From an uncultured Clostridia bacterium (GTDB lineage: Bacteria > Bacillota > Clostridia > Oscillospirales > Acutalibacteraceae): 64,000 nt of DNA. The position numbers and the translations under genes were made by a program. Positions 1 through 12,575 of this stretch are shown piece by piece. Below the pieces are notes generated by a model. The model was not told the DNA's origin. It saw only the letters and a program-made list of their open reading frames with translations, and ran no database searches. Where the stretch lies: assembly GCA_947584595.1 (NCBI GenBank), contig CANPWP010000008.1:1-64000 (forward strand). Reading direction: 5' to 3'. Positions within the stretch are counted from its first letter, which is position 1. Each line of letters starts with the position of its first letter.

Positions 1-90
1 TATTTTCCTTAACAGATGGTCTGTCGGTACAAATTCCTCTATACTGAATATTTCTATTTGCTCTCGATTTTCTCTGCCCTTTACTATCAT
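1..90 (-). mobile_element. IS1182-like transposase, N-terminal fragment (continues beyond window start)
   Basis: Reverse strand from 90 reads MIVKGRENREQIEIFSIEEFVPTDHLLRKI, resembling the N-terminus of IS1182-family transposases (VPxDHLLRKI); open to window edge. Confidence 0.7.
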
Positions 91-165
91 TTTCCATCAC
101 CACATCTATTTTACCATAAACACTCAAAAAAGCCCAGCTTTCGCTGGACCTTTTTCGACAGGCTG

Positions 166-189
166 AGAGCAACCGTAAAAGGTTGCTCT
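166..189. repeat. Hairpin AGAGCAACC-gtaaaa-GGTTGCTCT followed by T-run on + strand; between hisF and the transposase, possibly at the IS end
   Basis: Perfect 9-bp inverted repeat read in sequence. Confidence 0.6.
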
Positions 190-209
190 TTTTATCATAA
201 AATATAAAA

Positions 210-968
210 TTAAATTCTTACAGGAATATTTTTTTTATTTAGATATTCTTTTAATTTCGGAATAGGTATTTCACCGAAATGGAAAAGTGAAGCCGCTAAA
301 ACTGCGTCTGCTTTGCCTGTAGTAAAAGCGTCATAAAAATGCTCCAAAGCACCTGCACCGCCGCTTGCAATAACAGGGACAGAAACATTTTCAGAAACTG
401 CTTTTGTAAGCTCTAAGTCATATCCTTTTTTCTGACCGTCCTCGTCCATACTCGTTAAAAGTATTTCTCCTGCACCTCGTTTTTCACATTCAACTGCCCA
501 TTTAACTGCGTCTAAACCTACAGGTACTCGACCTCCGTTGATGTAAACCTCCCAGCCGCCGTTTGCTTTTCTTTTAGCGTCAATTGCAGTGACCACGCAT
601 TGGCTTCCGAATTTATAAGATGCTTCGTTTATTAAATCAGGTCTTTTAATAGCCGCAGAATTTACTGATACCTTGTCTGCGCCGGCTCTTAAAATGGCGT
701 TAAAATCATCAACGCTTCTGATGCCTCCGCCCACGGTAAAGGGGATAAATATAGAGTTTGCAACCTGTTCAACCATATCTATCATAATGTTTCTTGCATC
801 GGATGAAGCAGTAATATCAAGAAAAACAAGTTCGTCTGCACCTTGCTTGTCATATTGCTTTGCACATTCAACAGGGTCGCCTGCGTCAACAAGGTTTACA
901 AAACTCATTCCTTTTACAACTCTGCCGTTTTTAACATCAAGGCAGGGAATAATTCTTTTAGCATACAT
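210..968 (-). CDS. hisF: Imidazole glycerol phosphate synthase cyclase subunit HisF
   Basis: [20 protein letters not shown]..., canonical HisF motifs. Confidence 0.97.
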   Translation of the reverse strand: MYAKRIIPCLDVKNGRVVKGMSFVNLVDAGDPVECAKQYDKQGADELVFLDITASSDARNIMIDMVEQVANSIFIPFTVGGGIRSVDDFNAILRAGADKVSVNSAAIKRPDLINEASYKFGSQCVVTAIDAKRKANGGWEVYINGGRVPVGLDAVKWAVECEKRGAGEILLTSMDEDGQKKGYDLELTKAVSENVSVPVIASGGAGALEHFYDAFTTGKADAVLAASLFHFGEIPIPKLKEYLNKKNIPVRI

Positions 969-980
969 ATAAAACCCTCC

Positions 981-1598
981 TTAACCATTAACTATATCTG
1001 CAAAATTTCTAAGCATTTTAAGACCGACTTCACCGCTTTTTTCAGGGTGGAACTGAGTTGCAAATATATTGTCTTTCTGAACACTTGCATCAATTACAGT
1101 GCCGTAAACGGTTTGTGATGAAACAATGCTTTTGTCTTTTACATCAAGATAATATGAATGAACAAAATAAACATAGGGCTTTTCCGAAATCCCTTTAAAC
1201 AAACCGTCTTTTTTCTTAATATCAAGGCTGTTCCAACCCATATGTGGAATTTTTAACTGACCGTTATTGTTTGGAATTTTCTTAATTTTGCCCTCAAAAA
1301 CGGAAAGTCCCTTTACTCCCAAACTTTCTTCACTTTCGGGAAACAGAAGTTGAAGTCCCAGACATATTCCCAAAAACGGTTTACCGATTTTTGTATATTC
1401 AATAACGGTATCTTTAATATTAAACTGTTCCATAGTGTTCATTGTATCACCGAATGAACCGACGCCCGGCAAAATTGCTCCGTCAGCCTTCAAAATTTCG
1501 TCAGGATTATTTGTGACCTTTGCGTCGCAGTTAATATACCTCAAAGCCTTAAAAACGCTTTGTATATTTCCGGCACCGTAATCAATTATCGCTATCAT
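981..1598 (-). CDS. hisH: Imidazole glycerol phosphate synthase glutamine amidotransferase subunit HisH
   Basis: IIDYGAGNIQSV, GICLGLQLLF, FHPEKSG. Confidence 0.97.
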   Translation of the reverse strand: MIAIIDYGAGNIQSVFKALRYINCDAKVTNNPDEILKADGAILPGVGSFGDTMNTMEQFNIKDTVIEYTKIGKPFLGICLGLQLLFPESEESLGVKGLSVFEGKIKKIPNNNGQLKIPHMGWNSLDIKKKDGLFKGISEKPYVYFVHSYYLDVKDKSIVSSQTVYGTVIDASVQKDNIFATQFHPEKSGEVGLKMLRNFADIVNG

Positions 1599-1837
1599 AT
1601 TATTACCTCTATGTTTTAAACTTAAATTCAGTATTAACTTTGTAAAAATTTTACCATAAAACCAGGTTTATTGCAATAAATTAAAGATTAATTTTACCCT
1701 CTATTACTTATAAATTGTATTTTTGCAATCTTAAAAATTTTCTCCTGCAAAAATAACCTGTTTTATAAGTTTTTTATTGAAAAAACAGAATAATTATGAT
1801 AAGATTAAATAAATTATGCAAGAAGAAGGTATTATAA

Positions 1838-2746
1838 ATGATTACTCATTTATTGACAAGAATTGATTTGCAGATGAATACTTTTTCTAAGGGACAAAAA
1901 CGAATTGCCGCTTATATTGAAGAGCATTACGATAAAGCGGCATTTATGACAGCCTCTAAGCTGGGCGAAACTGTCGGGGTATCAGAAAGTACCGTTGTCC
2001 GTTTTGCAACGGAAATCGGATATGACGGTTATCCAAAGCTTCAAAAGGCTATGCAGGAAATGATAAGAGACAAGCTTACTTCTGTTCAGAGAATTGAAGT
2101 CACCTCAACAAGAATCGGTGACAATGATGTTTTAGCAAGTATTTTAAATCAGGATATTGACAAAATCAGAAGAACGCTCGAGGAAACAGACCATAATCAT
2201 TTTGAAAGGGCAGTAAAATCAATTGTAAATGCCAAGACTATTTATATATTCGGTGTTCGTTCAACTGCTTCTCTTGCACAATTTTTAGGATATTATCTTC
2301 AGCTTATGTTTGATAATGTAAGAATAATAACTACAACAAGCCATAACCAGACTTATGAGCAGATGTTCAGGATTTCAAAAGATGACGTGCTGATTGGGAT
2401 AAGCTTCCCAAGATACAGCAATATGGCAGTTGATGCAATGCGTTTTGCAAGAGACAGAGGCGCAGATGTTATTGCAATTACCGACAGTATGATTTCTCCT
2501 CTTGTAGCAAATGCTGACCATATACTTCTTGCGAGAAGTGATATGGCGTCTATAGTAGATTCTCTTGTTGCACCGTTAAGTTTAATTAATGCGCTGATAG
2601 TTGCCGCAGTTCTTGAAAGAAAAGATGAAGTATCCGAAACCTTCAGACAGCTTGAAGAGGTGTGGAACAGTCAGGAAATTTATGCAAACCGTTCAGATGT
2701 TATAGAAAAAGATTTGGAAGTTACAGTTTCTGAAAATGAAAAATAA
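1838..2746 (+). CDS. MurR/RpiR family transcriptional regulator (HTH + SIS domain)
   Basis: N-terminal RpiR HTH (ASKLGETVGVSESTVVRFATEIGYDGYPKLQ) and SIS domain. Confidence 0.93.
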   Translation: MITHLLTRIDLQMNTFSKGQKRIAAYIEEHYDKAAFMTASKLGETVGVSESTVVRFATEIGYDGYPKLQKAMQEMIRDKLTSVQRIEVTSTRIGDNDVLASILNQDIDKIRRTLEETDHNHFERAVKSIVNAKTIYIFGVRSTASLAQFLGYYLQLMFDNVRIITTTSHNQTYEQMFRISKDDVLIGISFPRYSNMAVDAMRFARDRGADVIAITDSMISPLVANADHILLARSDMASIVDSLVAPLSLINALIVAAVLERKDEVSETFRQLEEVWNSQEIYANRSDVIEKDLEVTVSENEK

Positions 2747-3980
2747 GATAGTTGTGATAGGCGCAGGAGCCGCCGGATTAATGGCTGCGGGGACGTCCGC
2801 TTTTCTTGGTGCAGATGTTACGGTTATAGAGAAAAACAAAAGAGCAGGCAGAAAGATTGCAATTACAGGCAAGGGTAGATGTAATATAACAAATGCCTGC
2901 GATATTGAGACATTTATACAGAATGTTCCGACAAACGGAAAGTTTCTGTATAGCGCAATTAATAATTTTACTCCTTATGATACAATAAATTTTTTTGAAG
3001 AGCAGGGATTGAGACTAAAAGTTGAAAGAGGAAACAGAGTATATCCAGTTTCAGATAAAGCTCTTGATGTTGTTGATACAATGTGTGATTATGTATCCCG
3101 AAACGGGGCAAGAATTATTAATGATACTGCAAAAGCGTTAATAATCAAGGACGGCAGGATTACGGGAGTAAAAACCGAAAATAATAAATATTACTGCGAT
3201 AAGGTAATAATTTGCTGCGGCGGTATGAGTTATCCCTTAACAGGTTCAACAGGAGACGGATATACTCTTGCTAAACAGGCAGGACATACAATTATTGATA
3301 TAAAACCGTCCTTAGTTCCTCTCGAAAGTCCCGATAAATGCTGTAAGGATATGCAGGGACTATCTTTAAGAAACATTGCTTTAAAAATAGAGGATGCAAA
3401 ATCGTGCAAGACCTTATATTCCGATTTCGGAGAAATGCTTTTCACTCATTTTGGAATTTCAGGTCCGACTGTTTTAAGTGCAAGCTCTCATATAAGGAAT
3501 ATTGATAATTTTGATTTATACGCTTTAATTGATTTAAAACCTGCACTATCATATGAACAGCTTGATACAAGACTTTTGCGTGATTTCTCGGAAAATATCA
3601 ATAAAGCAGTTTCAAATTCATTTTCAAAGCTTTTACCCAAAAAAATGATTCCTGTTGTTTTACAGCGATGGGGAGTTCCGTTTGATAAAAAATGTAACTC
3701 CGTAACTAAGGAAGAGCGGATAGAATTAATTCGCATTCTTAAAAATTTTAAAGTGAGAATCAGCGGTTTCAGACCTGTTGAAGAAGCAATTGTCACTTCA
3801 GGCGGAGTAAAGGTTTCTGAAATCAATCCAAAAACAATGGAAAGCAAGCTTTGCAAAGGACTCTACTTTGCAGGCGAGGTTATAGATGTTGATGGTTACA
3901 CGGGCGGATTTAATTTACAAATTGCCTGGAGTACGGGAAAACTAAGCGGGGAAAATGCTGCTTACGGAAAGGAAGAATAA
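2736..3980 (+). CDS. NAD(P)/FAD-dependent oxidoreductase, HI0933/BaiN-like
   Basis: GAGAAGLMAA Rossmann motif; GRKIAITGKGRCNITN; C-terminal AGEVIDVDGYTGGFNLQIAWSTG. Confidence 0.93.
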   Translation: MKNKIVVIGAGAAGLMAAGTSAFLGADVTVIEKNKRAGRKIAITGKGRCNITNACDIETFIQNVPTNGKFLYSAINNFTPYDTINFFEEQGLRLKVERGNRVYPVSDKALDVVDTMCDYVSRNGARIINDTAKALIIKDGRITGVKTENNKYYCDKVIICCGGMSYPLTGSTGDGYTLAKQAGHTIIDIKPSLVPLESPDKCCKDMQGLSLRNIALKIEDAKSCKTLYSDFGEMLFTHFGISGPTVLSASSHIRNIDNFDLYALIDLKPALSYEQLDTRLLRDFSENINKAVSNSFSKLLPKKMIPVVLQRWGVPFDKKCNSVTKEERIELIRILKNFKVRISGFRPVEEAIVTSGGVKVSEINPKTMESKLCKGLYFAGEVIDVDGYTGGFNLQIAWSTGKLSGENAAYGKEE

Positions 3981-3981
3981 T

Positions 3982-4650
3982 ATGCCCATTGCAATTGCAA
4001 TTGACGGACCTGCAGGAGCAGGCAAATCTACTATCGCTAAATTAGCGGCTAAAGAACTTAATTTTATTTATGTTGACACCGGCGCATTGTACAGAACTGT
4101 CGGCTTGGCAGCAATGAAAAATAATGTTGAGCCTAAAACATCTCCTGAAGTAGACGAACTTTTAAATAAAATTAAAGTAGAGCTTACATTTAATGATAAA
4201 AACGAACAGGTCGTTTTGCTTGACGGAGAAGATGTCTCATCACAAATTAGAACTCCAAAAGCCTCTATGATGGCTTCAGCAATTTCGGCTGTTCCTGCCG
4301 TAAGGGCATATCTTCTTGATTTACAGCGTAATATAGCAAAGACGAACAACGTAATTATGGACGGCAGAGATATAGGAACGGTTGTTTTACCTGACGCACA
4401 GATTAAAATTTTTTTGACTGCCGACCCTGAGGACAGAGCAAAACGCCGTTATAATGAACTTATAGAAAAGGGAATGAATGTAAAATATGAGGACATTCTC
4501 GCTGATGTAATAGAGAGAGATTATAATGATTCTCATAGAGAAATTGCACCTTTAAAGCCTGCCGAGAACAGCATTACGGTCAATACAACAGGCAATACAC
4601 TTGAGCAGTCTGTTGAGCTTCTCATAAGAATTATGAAGGAGAATATATAA
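3982..4650 (+). CDS. cmk: Cytidylate kinase
   Basis: IAIDGPAGAGKSTIAK, YVDTGALYR, MDGRDIGTVVLP; start taken as ATG 3982. Confidence 0.96.
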   Translation: MPIAIAIDGPAGAGKSTIAKLAAKELNFIYVDTGALYRTVGLAAMKNNVEPKTSPEVDELLNKIKVELTFNDKNEQVVLLDGEDVSSQIRTPKASMMASAISAVPAVRAYLLDLQRNIAKTNNVIMDGRDIGTVVLPDAQIKIFLTADPEDRAKRRYNELIEKGMNVKYEDILADVIERDYNDSHREIAPLKPAENSITVNTTGNTLEQSVELLIRIMKENI

Positions 4651-5282
4651 TGAAACAGTCAAAGGCACTCTATAAAATCGGTCGAGTAGTTTGTAAGCCG
4701 ATTTTTAAACTTTTGTACAGATATAAGGTTGTAAACAGTGAGGCAGTTCCCAACGACGGCAAAGGCTATTTGATTGCCTGTAATCACCTTTCATATTCAG
4801 ACCCGGTCTTAATAGGCTTGGCACAGAAAAGAAATACGTTTTTTATGGCAAAATCAGAGCTTTTTAAAAATAAATTTTTCAGTGCATTAATAAGTGCCTT
4901 AGGTGCATTTCCCGTGGAAAGGGGAGCAGGTGACGGCAAAGCAATAAATACAGGCGAAGAGTTATTAAAAGAAGGAAACCTTGTTACAATTTTTATTGAA
5001 GGCGGCCGCTCAAAAACAGGTGAGTTAATGCGTCCCAGAAGCGGAGCGGCATTGGTGTCGCTTCAAACAAGTATTCCGATAATTCCTGCCTGTATTACTA
5101 TTATAGGAAATCCTAAACATACATTTTCAAAAAGGGTCATTCATTTTGGAGAACCTATGACAACAAGGGAATTGGGTATTATATCAGGCGACAGGAGAGA
5201 ACTGAAATTTGCAAGCGAAAAAATTATGAATAAAATCAGAGAATTCAGGGAGAACGATTTACGTGAATATAAGGGTAGCTGA
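4650..5282 (+). CDS. plsC: 1-acyl-sn-glycerol-3-phosphate acyltransferase
   Basis: NHLSYSDP acyltransferase motif, FIEGGRSKTG. Confidence 0.93.
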   Translation: MKQSKALYKIGRVVCKPIFKLLYRYKVVNSEAVPNDGKGYLIACNHLSYSDPVLIGLAQKRNTFFMAKSELFKNKFFSALISALGAFPVERGAGDGKAINTGEELLKEGNLVTIFIEGGRSKTGELMRPRSGAALVSLQTSIPIIPACITIIGNPKHTFSKRVIHFGEPMTTRELGIISGDRRELKFASEKIMNKIREFRENDLREYKGS

Positions 5283-7455
5283 TTCGGCTGGATTTTGCTT
5301 TGGAGTAAACAGAGCAGTCAATATGGTATATTCTCTTCTTGATGAAAACAAAAAGGTCTGTACTTTTGGCCCGATAATTCACAATATGGAAATGGTGCGT
5401 GAGCTTGAAGAAAAGGGTTGTTATCCAGTATCAAGCTTAGATGATATTCCAAAAGACGCAACCCTTGTGATAAGAAGTCACGGAGTTCCTCTTGAAATAA
5501 TGAAAGATATAACAAATTCGGGGATTTCCTGTACAGACGCTACCTGTCCTTTTGTAAAAAAAATCCATAACATTGTTTATAACGAAAGCAATGAGGGCCG
5601 GACAATTTTAGTAGCAGGAAATAAAAACCATCCGGAGGTCAAAGGAATTGTAAGCCATTGTAAAGGAAAAATATTTACATTTAATAATGATGAAGAATTA
5701 CAAAAAATTGCGAATAATATTCTTATTGAGAAAAATAGTCCAATTTCAGTAGTCGCTCAAACCACATTTGATACAAAAGAGTGGAAAAAATGTTTAAAAA
5801 CTGTAAAAAAGGTCTATACAAATTCAAAAATTTTTGATACAATATGTAATGCTACGTCAGTTCGTCAGAATGAAGCACAGCAAATAGCCGAAAAATCTGA
5901 CCTGATGATTGTAATAGGTGACAGACACTCTTCAAATACAGGAAAGCTGTTTGACATTTGCAAACGCAAATGCAATAATACATTTCTTATTGAAACCGCA
6001 AAGGAATTGGATCTAAGTGTTTTGAAAGCTGCAAAATCAATTGGCGTAACAGCCGGAGCGTCAACTCCGTCAAGGATTATAAAGGAGGTACTGGATACAA
6101 TGAGTGAAGAAATTAAATCCAGCGTAACAAACGAAAATGAAGAATCTTTTGAGGTATTACTTGAGGAAAGCCTCAAAAACTTAAATACAAACGAGAGGGT
6201 AAAAGGCGTAGTTGTCAGCATCGATCCAACAGCGGTTTATGTAGATGTAGGCAGAAAGCAAACAGGTTATATTCCTGCTGAAGAAATTTCCAACGATCCT
6301 ACAGTATCACCTGAGGACGCTGTAAAAATCGGCGATGAGCTTGAACTTTTAATTATGAAAACTAACGACCAGGAAGGTACAATTATGCTTTCTAAGCGTC
6401 GTGTAGATGCTCAAAAGGGCTGGGAAGAGCTTGAAGCTAAAGCTGAAACAAAAGAAGTTCTTACCGGTAAAGTTACGGCGGCAGTAAAAGGCGGCGTTTC
6501 GGTTGTTTATAATAATGTAAGAATTTTTGTTCCTGCTTCTCAGGCTGCTGTTTCAAGAAATGCAAATCTTGAAGAATTAGTAGGCAAAGAAGTTCAGTTC
6601 AGACTTATTGAAGTTTCTCAGCGTGGCAGAAGAAGACAGGCAGTAGGTTCAATCCGTTCCGTGCTTTTGGAAGAACTTAATAAAAAACGTGATGAGTTCT
6701 GGAAGACAGCTGAAGTCGGAAAGGAATATACAGGCGTTGTCCGTTCAATTGAAAACTACGGTGCATTTGTTGACTTGGGCGGCGTTACAGGTATGATTCA
6801 CATTTCCGAGCTTTCATGGCAGCGTATAAAGCATCCGTCAGAGGTTGTAAAGGTTGGCGATGAAGTTAAGGTTTATATTAAGAATATTAACGAAGAAACA
6901 CATAAAATTTCTCTTGGCTATAAAGACCCCAACTCAAACCCATGGGAAATCTTAAAGAGAGATTTTCCTGTTGATACAGTTGCGAAGGTAAAAATCGTAG
7001 GTCTTACCGATTTTGGTGCGTTTGCAAACATTATTCCTGGCGTTGACGGTCTAATCCATATTTCACAAATTGCAAATAAGAGAATAGACAAACCGTCAGA
7101 CATTTTAAAAATCGGCGATGAAGTTGATGCTAAAATTACAGTTATTGATTTTGAGAAAAAACGTGTAAGTCTTTCAATTCGTGCTTTGCTTCCACAGGAA
7201 GAGACTCAAAAAGATGAAGAAGTAACAGTTGCAGAAATTCCTGCTGAATCTGCAGAAGAATCTGTTAAGGAAGAATCTCCTGTAGAGTCAGTTGAAGAAA
7301 CAGTTAAAGAGGAAGCTTCTGCTGAACCGGCAGAAGAATCTGTAAAAGAAGAAACTCCTGCTGAAACTGTAGAAGAAACAACTGAGGAGGAAACTCCCGT
7401 TGTAACAGAAGAAGCTGACCCGGAAACACCTGCTGAGGAGACAACTGCAGAATAA
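5263..7455 (+). CDS. ispH-rpsA: Fused 4-hydroxy-3-methylbut-2-enyl diphosphate reductase (IspH) / ribosomal protein S1-like protein
   Basis: N-terminal IspH (DSAGFCFGVNRAV, SHGVP, DATCPFV, GASTPSRII) followed by at least four S1-type RNA-binding repeats and an acidic tail; GTG start overlapping plsC. Confidence 0.96.
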   Translation: MNIRVADSAGFCFGVNRAVNMVYSLLDENKKVCTFGPIIHNMEMVRELEEKGCYPVSSLDDIPKDATLVIRSHGVPLEIMKDITNSGISCTDATCPFVKKIHNIVYNESNEGRTILVAGNKNHPEVKGIVSHCKGKIFTFNNDEELQKIANNILIEKNSPISVVAQTTFDTKEWKKCLKTVKKVYTNSKIFDTICNATSVRQNEAQQIAEKSDLMIVIGDRHSSNTGKLFDICKRKCNNTFLIETAKELDLSVLKAAKSIGVTAGASTPSRIIKEVLDTMSEEIKSSVTNENEESFEVLLEESLKNLNTNERVKGVVVSIDPTAVYVDVGRKQTGYIPAEEISNDPTVSPEDAVKIGDELELLIMKTNDQEGTIMLSKRRVDAQKGWEELEAKAETKEVLTGKVTAAVKGGVSVVYNNVRIFVPASQAAVSRNANLEELVGKEVQFRLIEVSQRGRRRQAVGSIRSVLLEELNKKRDEFWKTAEVGKEYTGVVRSIENYGAFVDLGGVTGMIHISELSWQRIKHPSEVVKVGDEVKVYIKNINEETHKISLGYKDPNSNPWEILKRDFPVDTVAKVKIVGLTDFGAFANIIPGVDGLIHISQIANKRIDKPSDILKIGDEVDAKITVIDFEKKRVSLSIRALLPQEETQKDEEVTVAEIPAESAEESVKEESPVESVEETVKEEASAEPAEESVKEETPAETVEETTEEETPVVTEEADPETPAEETTAE

Positions 7456-7467
7456 TTATTGAATTTC

Positions 7468-7500
7468 AGGGCATCCTCTAAGGAGGATGTCCTTTGTTTT
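7468..7500 (+). terminator. Intrinsic terminator-like hairpin after ispH-rpsA
   Basis: AGGgCATCCTC-taa-GGAGGATGtCCT followed by TTGTTTTT. Confidence 0.6.
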
Positions 7501-7509
7501 TAGAAAAGG

Positions 7510-8070
7510 GTGATTGTTTTGTATGAAAATATAAAAGCTGAGAGTGAAAGGGTTTTTATAGAACTGATTGAAAAGGCTAATCTTAAAAAAGCAGATTTGC
7601 TTGTAATCGGCTGTTCAACCAGTGAGATAATCGGCTCAAAAATCGGCACTGATTCTCAGATAGAAGCCGCAAAAGCACTTTTTGACGGCTTTTATCCAAA
7701 AATTAAAGAAAAAGGTATTTATGTCGCCGCTCAATGCTGTGAGCATTTAGGCAGAGCCTTGTGTGTTGAAAGAGAATATGCTCAAAAATATTTAATTCCA
7801 ATAGTTAATGTAATTCCTCAGCCGAAAGCAGGAGGCAGTCTTGCAACAACTGCATATAAAATCTTTGAAAATCCCGTTATGGTTGAGCATATTAAGGCTG
7901 ATGCGGGAATAGATATAGGCGGAACGCTTATCGGTATGCATTTAAAGGAAGTTGCAGTACCCCTGAGATTAAGTGTTTCAAAAATTGGCAATGCAAATAT
8001 TATATGTGCAAGGACCCGTCCTAAATTTGTGGGCGGTGAACGTGCAGTTTACGATAAAAATTTAATGTGA
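7510..8070 (+). CDS. TIGR01440/YwlG family protein
   Basis: LLVIGCSTSEIIGSKIG, AAQCCEHLGRALCVER, KAGGSLATTAY. Confidence 0.88.
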   Translation: MIVLYENIKAESERVFIELIEKANLKKADLLVIGCSTSEIIGSKIGTDSQIEAAKALFDGFYPKIKEKGIYVAAQCCEHLGRALCVEREYAQKYLIPIVNVIPQPKAGGSLATTAYKIFENPVMVEHIKADAGIDIGGTLIGMHLKEVAVPLRLSVSKIGNANIICARTRPKFVGGERAVYDKNLM

Positions 8071-8081
8071 GGGGTATTATT

Positions 8082-10659
<2,578 letters not shown>

Positions 10660-10699
10660 TTATAGTCTGTTAAAAATGTAAAATAAAGTTTTCTGTAAA

Positions 10700-10740
10700 G
10701 AAAAGCAAAAGTTTTGGGCGGGCTTTTCAAAAGCCCCTTG
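10700..10740 (+). repeat. Short palindromic repeat, copy A
   Basis: GAAAAGCAAAAGTTTTGGGCGGGCTTTTCAAAAGCCCCTTG; related in reverse orientation to 36681-36724. Confidence 0.5.
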
Positions 10741-10784
10741 TTGCGGTCAGTGACCGAAAAATCTACTAATATATTTATATGAAT

Positions 10785-10818
10785 TGACCTTTGAGTAAAT
10801 CAAAGGTCATATTTTTTT
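10785..10818 (+). terminator. Intrinsic terminator upstream of spoIIIA operon
   Basis: TGACCTTTG-agtaaat-CAAAGGTCA-tATTTTTTT. Confidence 0.8.
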
Positions 10819-10867
10819 GCTTTTTTACATATGACTTATTGAGTTAAAAAATCCGGAGGAATAGTAA

Positions 10868-11818
10868 ATGAGCAGTTTAAATTTAAAGGAAAGATTTATT
10901 CAATCGTTATCGCCTTTAACGCAAAACATAAGCAAAAGATTATCAACACTTCCCGATTCAATTCAGGAAAATGCTCAGGAAATAAGAATCAGACTTAACA
11001 GACCCTTGTCAATATCCTGTCCCGCTAATACATATTTTTTAACAGAAAACGGCTGTGTAACAAATAAAATAACAGACCAGCCTATGCTGTTTGCAAATCA
11101 AAAGGATATTTCCGATATTTTCCACAATATTTGTAACTACTCCGTTTATTCAAGACAAAATGAAATTAAAAACGGATTTGTAACAATGCAGGGCGGACAT
11201 AGAGCAGGAATTTGCGGTACAGCTGTAATTGAAAACGAAAAAATAAATAATATCCGTGATATATCATCAATAAATATAAGAATTGCAAGAGAGCATAAGG
11301 GAAGCGGCGAAGCGATATTAAATAAAATTAAAACAGTTTCAGGGGGGATTTTAATCTGCGGAAGTCCATGCAGCGGTAAAACTACTGTATTGAGAGATAT
11401 AGCCCGGCTGCTCTCGTTGCAATACAATAAAAAAGTTTCAGTAGTAGATGAACGTGGAGAGATTGCCGGTACGGTTCAGGGAGTTTTTCAGAATGATGTT
11501 GGACTTTGTGATGTTTTAGACGGTTATTCCAAAGCAGACGGCATTATTCAATCTATACGTTCAATGTCGCCTGACGTTGTGATATGCGATGAAATAGGAG
11601 GATTTGAGGATGTAAAAGCAATACTGCAAAACTCAAATTCAGGGGTTTCATTTATAGCGACAGTACATTGCAAAAATTCGGGTGAACTAATAAAAAAGCC
11701 TTTTATAAAGGAGCTTCTTAAATCAAATGTATTTGAAAAAGCAGTTTTTCTGCAAAACAGACAAAATGCAGGAAAAATAAACAGCATTGTAAATTGTGGA
11801 GAAATTTTGAATGGTTAA
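10868..11818 (+). CDS. spoIIIAA: Stage III sporulation protein AA
   Basis: ATPase with GSPCSGKTTVLRDIAR, first gene of spoIIIA synteny block. Confidence 0.96.
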   Translation: MSSLNLKERFIQSLSPLTQNISKRLSTLPDSIQENAQEIRIRLNRPLSISCPANTYFLTENGCVTNKITDQPMLFANQKDISDIFHNICNYSVYSRQNEIKNGFVTMQGGHRAGICGTAVIENEKINNIRDISSINIRIAREHKGSGEAILNKIKTVSGGILICGSPCSGKTTVLRDIARLLSLQYNKKVSVVDERGEIAGTVQGVFQNDVGLCDVLDGYSKADGIIQSIRSMSPDVVICDEIGGFEDVKAILQNSNSGVSFIATVHCKNSGELIKKPFIKELLKSNVFEKAVFLQNRQNAGKINSIVNCGEILNG

Positions 11819-12317
11819 AATTTTAGGTTGTATTTTATTTATAATCTCATCAAGTATGGCAGGATTTTACTTTTCCGAGAGATTAAAAATCAGATTAAAT
11901 TTTTTATATGAATTTATTTCGTTTTTAAAATCACTTCAAATTCATCTAAGATATTGCGGCGGAGATATACTGCAAATATTGCCCCTTTGCAGTGACTCAA
12001 AAACAGTTGAACCCTTTATAAAAAAAATATCTGAAAACAGTAAAAATTATAGTTCTTTTGGAGAAATATGGAGAAACTCCGTTATGTCTATTTCAAAATT
12101 AAACTGTTTAACAAAGTCAGATATAAAAGCAATGATTGAATTTGGAAAAAGTTTAGGAACAACAGATGTAGAAGGCCAGCTTAATCATATTGAGTTATAT
12201 ATTGAGATATTTAATAAAGCATATGAAAATGCCCGTGAAGAATTAAAAAGCAAATCAAAGCTTTATAAAACAATGGGATTTTTCATTGGAACAACAATAG
12301 CGTTAATGATTGTATAA
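11811..12317 (+). CDS. spoIIIAB: Stage III sporulation protein AB
   Basis: GxxLFIISSSMAGFYFSERLKIR, position in operon. Confidence 0.93.
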   Translation: MVKILGCILFIISSSMAGFYFSERLKIRLNFLYEFISFLKSLQIHLRYCGGDILQILPLCSDSKTVEPFIKKISENSKNYSSFGEIWRNSVMSISKLNCLTKSDIKAMIEFGKSLGTTDVEGQLNHIELYIEIFNKAYENAREELKSKSKLYKTMGFFIGTTIALMIV

Positions 12318-12379
12318 TACTGATCCCGGTATTAATATTGGAGACCTAAAACTGAGATTAGTATAAAGAGGTAATTACT

Positions 12380-12574
12380 ATGGATGTAGATATGATTTTT
12401 AAAATTGCAGCAGTAGGAATAATTGTTGCAATATTAAACCAGTTGCTTGTACGCTCTGGAAGGGAAGAGCAAGCGATGCTTACAACTCTTGCAGGCTTAA
12501 TTGTAGTACTTACAATGATTGTAACTCAGATAAGCACGCTTTTTTCAACAATAAAAACATTGTTTGGTTTGTAA
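12380..12574 (+). CDS. spoIIIAC: Stage III sporulation protein AC
   Basis: 64 aa, two TM segments, position. Confidence 0.95.
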   Translation: MDVDMIFKIAAVGIIVAILNQLLVRSGREEQAMLTTLAGLIVVLTMIVTQISTLFSTIKTLFGL

Positions 12575-12575
12575 A

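Noticed and set aside
16-207. 63-aa plus-strand ORF at window start
   Set aside because: Antisense to the transposase N-terminus and runs through the hairpin; no credible protein features
3230-3856. Tracked minus-strand ORFs opposite the BaiN-like gene (71 and 122 aa)
   Set aside because: Antisense to a clear CDS, no recognisable family, no SD; typical shadow ORFs. The same reasoning applies to other antisense ORFs such as 5865-6221, 11146-11427, 14454-14750, 51460-51783 and 56359-56742.
12313-12369. Short inverted repeat (ATACTGATC...GAGATTAGTAT) between spoIIIAB and spoIIIAC, reminiscent of the AATACTAATCA arm of the 24266 palindrome
   Set aside because: Only about 9-10 matching bases in AT-rich DNA, with no other shared arm sequence; could be chance. 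Would need a search for intermediates.
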